Shown in pieces: positions 63,676 to 64,000 of a stretch of DNA of 64,000 nucleotides. The notes under the pieces were generated by a model. It saw only the letters and a program-made list of their open reading frames with translations, was not told where the DNA came from and made no database searches. The stretch spans positions 24,492,626 through 24,556,625 of the forward strand of contig CM060064.1 of assembly GCA_030533445.1 (NCBI GenBank), given 5' to 3'. The position numbers were made by a program, and so were the translations under genes. The stretch's first letter is position 1; every line of letters begins with the position of its first letter. Origin of the DNA: Cyprinodon diabolis (taxonomy: Eukaryota; Chordata; Actinopteri; Cyprinodontiformes; Cyprinodontidae).

Positions 63676-64000
63676 TCCTAACTGTAATTCCACAGTTCTT
63701 ATATTAATGTTATTTATTGATAGATTTGATTATCAGTTAGCAGGTCTACTGCATTATTATTCATGCATGTCTAATAATTAACAGCCATGTTACATTAGGT
63801 CCTGATAGCTGAGTGTTTTGGCTGCATAAATGTGGATCTATGGCCAAGAAGTGCCAGATAGCATCATATTCCTAACTCCCTGGAGGAAGATGCTATCTGC
63901 TGTAGCTTTAGCTTTACCAGAGCATGGCTGAAGCTGGAAGCCCCATCGGGGGACTCACCGTGTTGTCCCCCGGTGATGCTCCCAAACCTCTTCTTACTTG
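63676..64000. other. window end, no gene seen
   Basis: AT-rich DNA, then a less AT-rich stretch. On the minus strand GACAACACG followed by GTGAGT at about 63,955 looks like a splice donor, but the upstream frame does not match the missing kif13a exons. Confidence 0.4.

Noticed and set aside
63940..64000. Possible upstream kif13a exon with a GTGAGT donor
   Set aside because: The frame before the donor (RFGSITGGQH) does not resemble the expected motor-domain start and the phase could not be confirmed.
1..64000. CRISPR arrays, operons or bacterial-type signals
   Set aside because: No spaced direct repeats of that type; exon-intron structure and repeats are vertebrate.

Overview
The window is vertebrate nuclear DNA, almost certainly from a teleost fish. 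It has short, well-conserved coding exons with GT-AG introns, AT-rich non-coding DNA, TA microsatellites, and a dense load of fish-type transposons (hAT-like elements, short inverted-repeat elements, non-LTR retrotransposon tails, one BEL/Pao LTR element). I see no rRNA, tRNA or CRISPR array. All identifications rest on remembered family sequences and on reading frames checked across splice junctions; no search was run.

Layout. (1) 0.85-9.2 kb, minus strand: rbm24, an RRM RNA-binding protein, complete in four coding exons (238 aa). (2) 9.2-12.6 kb: intergenic DNA with nested hAT-like elements. (3) 12.6-48.3 kb, minus strand: most of kif13a, a kinesin-3 motor. Thirty-eight coding exons join in frame to give 1,934 residues, from a 13-nt microexon just before the motor core to the stop codon. 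The first exons, which encode the start of the motor domain, were not found and probably lie beyond 64 kb. The protein ends in a CAP-Gly domain split over the last two coding exons. Human KIF13A, as I remember it, has no such domain, while KIF13B and fly Khc-73 do. (4) 48.3-64 kb: repeat-rich DNA, probably a 5' intron of kif13a. It contains a young-looking BEL/Pao retrotransposon (55,325-63,074) with two 413-bp LTRs identical by eye, a 5-bp target duplication and one uninterrupted 2,066-codon gag-pol frame, in antisense to kif13a.

The two host genes work in different processes: rbm24 in muscle and heart splicing and mRNA control, kif13a in plus-end-directed vesicle transport. Their adjacency is positional; in human they lie in the same 6p22 region but with other genes between them. 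The mobile elements explain most of the non-exonic structure. Several carry exact target-site duplications, and some are nested, giving a relative order of insertion.
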